DNA of 9,386 nt from contig DATHWB010000102.1 of assembly GCA_035460965.1 (NCBI GenBank), positions 1-9,386 of the forward strand, read 5' to 3'. This DNA is from DATHWB01 sp035460965 (GTDB lineage Bacteria > Actinomycetota > Acidimicrobiia > Spongiisociales > ZC4RG35). Each line of letters opens with the position of its first letter. Positions within the stretch are counted from its first letter, which is position 1. The position numbers and the translations under genes are program-made. A model generated the notes under the pieces. The model saw only the letters and a program-made list of their open reading frames with translations. It was not told the DNA's origin and did no database searches. Below are positions 6,179 to 9,386 of this stretch, one piece after another.

Positions 6179-7098
6179 GAGCCTGCTCCGGCCTGCTGCA
6201 GGAACTCCTGTTCGAGGGTGACCGTCGCCCGTCCCAAGCGGAGGATGCCGGTTCCGGTGGCGGCGGCCGCGTCGCGGATGGCGTCGAAGGCCGACTCGTC
6301 GAGGGTTCCTTCCACGCTGATCGTCAGCCCGTCGGCGGTTGCCGCCAGTCCGCTCTCCTGCAGGCTCGAGACGAAAGCGGTCGGATCGTCCAGGACCTCG
6401 ACGGTGATCGTCGACGTACGCGTGCGATCGTCGAGCGGCCCGGAGCGGATGAGTCTCCCGGCGTCCAGCATGATCACGGATTGGCACGTCTCCTCGATGT
6501 CCGAGAGGACGTGTGACGAGACGATCACGTTGATGCCGAATGCTCCCAGACGTCGGATGAGGGCGAGCATCTGCTCACGTCCGGCCGGATCCAGCCCGGA
6601 GGCCGGCTCGTCGAGGAGTACCAGCCGCGGCCCATGGACGATCGACTGGGCGAGTTTCACCCGCTGCTGCATGCCGGTGGAGAAGTCACCGAGAAAGCGA
6701 AACCGCTCCTCCTCCAACCCCACCAGGTAGAGCGTCTCGGACGCCCGTCGTCTGGCGTCCTTGGATGGCACGCCCGCCAGTTCGGCCGTGTATGCCACGA
6801 AGTCGGCCGCCGTCTGGTCGCGGGGAAGGCAGGACCCTTCGGGCATGTATCCGACCACGGTCCGAACCGCGATCGGATCGGTGGCGGCGTCGTGGCCCAT
6901 CACGGTGATCCGGCCGTCGGTCGGATGCACGAGGCCCAGCAGGGCCCGCAGCATGGTGGTCTTTCCTGCCCCGTTGGCGCCGACGAGCCCCGTCACGCCC
7001 GGGTCGACAGAGAGGGTGATGTCATCGAGTGCCACCACGTCGCCGAAGCGTTGTGTGACGGCGTCGAGCATCACGATGGGGGGTCGAGGATCGGACAT
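6175..7098 (-). CDS. ABC transporter ATP-binding protein (first pair of the operon)
   Basis: A 307-residue ABC-2-type ATPase. Motifs in order: Walker A GANGAGKT (40-47), Q-loop region YMPEGSCLP (84-92) with Glu in the Gln position, signature FSTGMQQR (139-146), Walker B LVLLDEP (159-165) with catalytic Glu164, D-loop SGLDP (167-171), and H-loop His196 in VIVSSHVL. A C-terminal domain of about 85 residues is mostly beta/alpha and ends in an ABC-2-like LEQEFLQ (295-301). It should energise the permease whose GTG overlaps its stop. The ATG lies 5 nt after the SGNH hydrolase stop, and no Shine-Dalgarno sequence is visible, so reinitiation from the upstream gene is likely. All catalytic motifs are intact. 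The substrate is unknown. Confidence 0.93.
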   Translation of the reverse strand: MSDPRPPIVMLDAVTQRFGDVVALDDITLSVDPGVTGLVGANGAGKTTMLRALLGLVHPTDGRITVMGHDAATDPIAVRTVVGYMPEGSCLPRDQTAADFVAYTAELAGVPSKDARRRASETLYLVGLEEERFRFLGDFSTGMQQRVKLAQSIVHGPRLVLLDEPASGLDPAGREQMLALIRRLGAFGINVIVSSHVLSDIEETCQSVIMLDAGRLIRSGPLDDRTRTSTITVEVLDDPTAFVSSLQESGLAATADGLTISVEGTLDESAFDAIRDAAAATGTGILRLGRATVTLEQEFLQQAGAGS

Positions 7099-7102
7099 CC
7101 GG

Positions 7103-7113
7103 GTCAGACTGAC
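7103..7113. repeat. 11-bp odd palindrome at the hydrolase/ATPase junction
   Basis: GTCAG-A-CTGAC overlaps the stop codon of the SGNH hydrolase gene and lies just upstream of the ATPase start. It sits at the only operon junction without a GTGA overlap, where no ribosome binding site is seen. It is short and may be chance. Confidence 0.35.
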
Positions 7114-7895
7114 AGGTCGGGAGGTCGGCGGTCATCGGGGATCGCCCTGATCGAACCCTGATGCTCCGGGGAACGGGTCAGAACGGGCGCGAGAAGCTCG
7201 AATCCGACGGCTGCCCACACCTGGTGCCCCTCGGCGTTCGGGTGGAAGAGGTCGGGGGCGTACACGCCGGGATCGCGGAAGCGGGCTGCGGCCCACGCCC
7301 ATTGGTCGGCGACGAGCGCCCCGTGACGGCGCGCCACCCGGCCGTGGGCGGCGTTCAGCGACTTGGCCCTGCGCCGGGCGGCTGTCGCCACGGCGTGAGG
7401 AAGCCGGGGCACGGTCCCGATGTCGCCGACACCGCTCAGTGCCACGAGCGGGATCGAAGCGGTGAGCTGTGCCACGGCGTTGTCGAGGGTGCGCTCGAAG
7501 GAACGGGTTCCGACGCCGCGCAGGGCGTCGTTGCCCCCCACCGACACGAGCGCCACGTCACCCCCATGCGCGACTGCCGGTCCCACCTGGTCCCGCAACA
7601 CGTCGGCGGCCTTCGAACCGCCCACCGCGAACGACGCGACCCCGACCCGATAACCGTGATCGCCGAGCATTCGAGCCAGCACCCGCACCCAGATGTCGGC
7701 CGGGTCGTCCAGCCCCGCCCCAGTGCAACTGCTGTCGCCGAGCACCAGCAGGCGCAGCGGCGTGCCGTCCGTGGGGCCCTCCGTGCCGTTCGGATCGAGA
7801 TCGGAGTACGTGGGGAGCGGGCGCCACCGCGCCCACGCCGCCTGGCCTGCCAGCACCCCTGCCATCACTCCGATTCCCTTGACGGCCCGGTTCAC
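7104..7895 (-). CDS. Membrane-anchored SGNH/GDSL hydrolase
   Basis: A 263-residue esterase-like protein of the SGNH fold. Block I is LVLGDSSCTGAG (50-61) with nucleophile Ser55, block II FAVGGS (89-94) supplies the oxyanion Gly, block III SVGGND (118-123) supplies Asn122, and block V DLFHPNAEGH (215-224) carries the Asp215/His218 pair. An N-terminal hydrophobic segment (about 6-21) after Lys/Arg suggests a signal anchor with the catalytic domain outside the cytoplasm. The GTG start forms a GTGA overlap with the protease stop and has GGAGGG (7902-7907 on the complementary strand) six bases upstream; a longer frame to 8240 is shadow. Substrates in this fold range from lipids to acetylated sugars, and none can be inferred here. 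Its place between an exported protease and two ABC pairs suggests envelope lipid or polysaccharide processing. Confidence 0.88.
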   Translation of the reverse strand: MNRAVKGIGVMAGVLAGQAAWARWRPLPTYSDLDPNGTEGPTDGTPLRLLVLGDSSCTGAGLDDPADIWVRVLARMLGDHGYRVGVASFAVGGSKAADVLRDQVGPAVAHGGDVALVSVGGNDALRGVGTRSFERTLDNAVAQLTASIPLVALSGVGDIGTVPRLPHAVATAARRRAKSLNAAHGRVARRHGALVADQWAWAAARFRDPGVYAPDLFHPNAEGHQVWAAVGFELLAPVLTRSPEHQGSIRAIPDDRRPPDLSV

Positions 7896-9235
7896 GAGGT
7901 GCCCTCCACGCGAATCACGTATCCGCCGGGACCGAATCCGGTCTCGTCGAACACGACCACCGCATAACTGGCCGTCTCCGGTGCCGTGAACTCGAGCCGG
8001 GCGTCGAAACCGATGACACCGCCGCCGGAATCGCTGTCCCCGGCGAACGCCGAACCGGCTGTCGGGTCGAGGAAGTCCACCATCAGCGAGGCGTCGATGT
8101 TGATGGAGGTGGCGGTGATCGTCACGGACTGTCCGGCTCGAAGATCGAGGCGGAACCAGTCCAGATCGCCGGGATAGTCGCCGCTTCCGGCGTAGAGGTC
8201 CCCGACCCGGAGTTCCACGCCGTGATCCGGGTCGATCCATTCGCGCACCTCGACCCCTGCCACGGTGACCGACGCGATCGGCTCGTGGTCCGGGTAGACG
8301 ACCACGAAGTAGGGGCCGTCGAGCACGAGATCCGCCGACAGCACGGAATTGAGTCCCGGTTCCCCGGTCGTCGCCTCGATGAAGCCGTCGGGTCCCACGA
8401 GGTCTGCGTTGAAGACCGACGTGGCGTCGATCTCGAGTGCCACGACGTCGCCGGCCTTGCCGTCGAACACGAAGACCACCTCGTCGAGCACGTGCGGTAC
8501 CGAGCCGGCGATGGTGACGGCGCCGGTCAGGTCGGCCACCGAACGCGCGCCGAGCAGGTGCCGGTCGACGCCGTTACGGATCTCGCCGATGCGTTCGAGG
8601 AGATCGGAGGCGGTGAGTGCCAGAGCGAATCCGTCGCCGACGCTCAACCCCGAGATCCCCACGACCCTGCCTTCCCGGTTGACGAGGGCCCCGCCGGATT
8701 GCCCGCCCGAGATGAGGGCATCCGACTGGATGAACGTCAGCTCGCCGTCGGGCCAGGTTCTGGAGCGGGACACGATGCCGGAGGTGATCGCCGGTTCGGC
8801 GGTCGAAGCGTCGTCAGCCGGATAGCCCACGAGGTACACGTCGGTACCGGGTCCGAGCGGCGTGGTGTCGGTGTCAACGGGTGGAGGGAGTCCCGTCATC
8901 GAGGAGACGTCGATCAGGGCCAGGTCGGCCATCCAGTCGTAGCCGACAACAGGCGCATCGCCACCGAGCCCGGACGGGAAGGAGACCGTCACGGTCGTCG
9001 CCGGCCAGACGACGTGGGCATTGGTGACGAGGGTCGTGGCATCGATGAGCATCCCGCTGCCGCTCCCCACAGGAGTGGTGACGAACGCCAGCGATTGGCT
9101 CACCAGGGCGTAGACACCCGCTGCCCCCAACGTGGTCGTGGTGGTGGAGGGGGTCGTGGTCGTCGTGGATGCAGGAACCGTGTCGCCCGCGCAGGCGGCC
9201 ACGGCGAGCAGAAACGGGAGAAGCCGCCGGATCAC
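7892..9235 (-). CDS. Trypsin/HtrA-like serine protease lipoprotein with PPC-like C-terminal domains
   Basis: A 447-residue predicted lipoprotein. Basic MIRR, a hydrophobic stretch and the lipobox LAVAAC give lipidated Cys15. A Thr-rich linker (22-35) follows, then a trypsin-fold domain (about 40-220) with TNAHVV (His74), DWMADLALID (Asp104) and GGQSGGALVN (Ser180), the HtrA/DegP-type active site. No PDZ domain is seen. Residues about 235-447 are all-beta, read as two PPC-like (pre-peptidase C-terminal) modules: about 235-325, and about 340-445 with LDWFRLDLRAGQSVTI (358-373) and YAVVVFDE. The GTG start is fixed by an in-frame TGA two codons upstream; there is no Shine-Dalgarno sequence, and a -10 element 8 nt upstream suggests a leaderless mRNA. 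It is the first gene of the operon and overlaps the SGNH gene by GTGA. The natural target is unknown. Confidence 0.88.
   Translation of the reverse strand: MIRRLLPFLLAVAACAGDTVPASTTTTTPSTTTTTLGAAGVYALVSQSLAFVTTPVGSGSGMLIDATTLVTNAHVVWPATTVTVSFPSGLGGDAPVVGYDWMADLALIDVSSMTGLPPPVDTDTTPLGPGTDVYLVGYPADDASTAEPAITSGIVSRSRTWPDGELTFIQSDALISGGQSGGALVNREGRVVGISGLSVGDGFALALTASDLLERIGEIRNGVDRHLLGARSVADLTGAVTIAGSVPHVLDEVVFVFDGKAGDVVALEIDATSVFNADLVGPDGFIEATTGEPGLNSVLSADLVLDGPYFVVVYPDHEPIASVTVAGVEVREWIDPDHGVELRVGDLYAGSGDYPGDLDWFRLDLRAGQSVTITATSINIDASLMVDFLDPTAGSAFAGDSDSGGGVIGFDARLEFTAPETASYAVVVFDETGFGPGGYVIRVEGTS
9131..9169 (-). repeat. Thr-rich linker low-complexity tract
   Basis: This codes for residues 23-35 of the protease, S-T5-P-S-T5, using mostly ACC and ACG codons, so the plus strand reads as a GTGGTCGTG-like repeat. 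Such Thr runs after a lipobox are a common spacer between membrane anchor and folded domain in high-GC actinobacteria. The tract is prone to length variation by slippage. Confidence 0.8.
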
Positions 9236-9243
9236 GGGGAGTC

Positions 9244-9249
9244 AGACTA
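9244..9249 (-). promoter_or_regulatory. -10 element of the six-gene operon, probable leaderless start
   Basis: On the minus strand this reads TAGTCT, a TAnnnT -10 element. Eight bases separate it from the GTG of the protease gene, which places the transcription start at or next to the first base of the codon. No convincing -35 is present, and there is no ribosome binding site, both fitting a leaderless actinobacterial transcript. Assignment rests on motif and spacing only. Confidence 0.5.
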
Positions 9250-9290
9250 TCGCCGCGGAGGGTGGACCTGGCCATCGTGGGTCAGGCGCG

Positions 9291-9296
9291 TATGCT
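9291..9296 (+). promoter_or_regulatory. -10 element of the gene at the right edge
   Basis: TATGCT fits TAnnnT and would start transcription near 9303, leaving a leader of about 25-28 nt that contains AGGAG (9317-9321) before the TTG/GTG start. The -35 is unclear: the nearest TTGACA-like word is TGGACC (9263-9268), 22 bp away and too distant. Confidence 0.45.
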
Positions 9297-9330
9297 GACT
9301 CGCCACCGCGTACATGAGGAGTCTGGGTTG

Positions 9331-9386
9331 GTGGACAGAACGGCAGCGGCTGACCGGGCCGAGGCGCTTCGCAGGATCGGGCACTC
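9331..9386 (+). CDS. 5' end of an unidentified gene, truncated by the window edge
   Basis: An open frame begins with GTG at 9331 (or TTG at 9328) and runs off the window after about 18 codons, reading MDRTAAADRAEALRRIGHS with the last codon incomplete. AGGAG at 9317-9321 lies 9 nt from the GTG and 6 nt from the TTG, and a TATGCT -10 lies upstream. The fragment looks like the start of an amphipathic helix and is too short to identify. An ATG at 9314 opens a competing frame but has no ribosome binding site and gives an unlikely Trp/Arg-rich peptide. It is transcribed divergently from the protease operon. Confidence 0.5.
   Translation, partial: MDRTAAADRAEALRRIGH

Noticed and set aside
5612..6730. 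A 372-codon plus-strand frame opposite the ABC permease and ATPase genes
   Set aside because: It is a mirror frame of genes with clear ABC motifs, and its sequence has no recognisable domain.
9131..9175. GTGGTCGTG-like repeat as a tandem repeat locus or CRISPR-like array
   Set aside because: It is fully explained as ACC/ACG Thr codons of the lipoprotein linker on the minus strand.
8222..9298. A 358-codon plus-strand frame opposite the protease gene
   Set aside because: It is antisense to a gene with a complete catalytic triad and lipobox; its Gly/Arg/Asp/His-rich composition is typical of a shadow frame.
9314..9386. ATG at 9314 as the start of the right-edge gene
   Set aside because: It has no ribosome binding site; AGGAG lies after the ATG and fits the TTG/GTG at 9328/9331. 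The encoded peptide is Trp- and Arg-rich and unlikely.

Overview
The window is high-GC DNA with strong G/C bias at third codon positions, frequent GTG starts, TAnnnT-type -10 elements close to start codons, and an actinobacterial LexA box (TCGAAC-N4-GTTCGA). This points to an actinobacterium (Actinomycetota). The Thr-run linker behind a lipobox and the ImuA'/ImuB cassette would fit Acidimicrobiia or a relative, but the class-level placement is inference. I see no rRNA, tRNA, CRISPR array, insertion sequence or prophage gene. The coding density is that of ordinary chromosomal DNA.

Region 1 (1-2310, + strand) is an SOS mutasome cassette. A 22-bp perfect palindromic LexA box sits between the -35 and -10 elements of a promoter. 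A leader of about 165 nt with four degenerate repeats follows, then imuA' (RecA-like fold, degenerate P-loop) and imuB (Y-family-like polymerase without the usual catalytic motif, but with a beta-clamp motif). The two genes overlap by 71 bp. The partner polymerase DnaE2 is not in the window.

Region 2 (2301-3647) is a divergent housekeeping pair. A PlsC-type 1-acylglycerol-3-phosphate acyltransferase is on the minus strand, and its 3' end overlaps imuB by 10 bp. A 5-formyltetrahydrofolate cyclo-ligase is on the plus strand. They share a 54-bp intergenic region with an 8-bp inverted repeat whose arms both contain a TACCCT -10 element, suggesting leaderless or nearly leaderless divergent transcripts.

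Region 3 (3652-9235, minus strand) is a tightly coupled six-gene operon. In transcription order it is: trypsin/HtrA-like lipoprotein protease with PPC-like C-terminal repeats, membrane-anchored SGNH hydrolase, ABC ATPase, ABC-2-type permease, second ABC ATPase, second ABC-2-type permease. Four of the five junctions are 4-bp GTGA start/stop overlaps and the fifth is a 5-nt gap, so the six products are probably made together. Two ATPase/permease pairs with two predicted extracytoplasmic enzymes look like an envelope export or maintenance module. The substrate cannot be told from sequence, and this operon is the part of the window most likely to be undescribed.

Region 4 (9236-9386) is a divergent promoter region followed by the first codons of an unidentified plus-strand gene that runs off the window.
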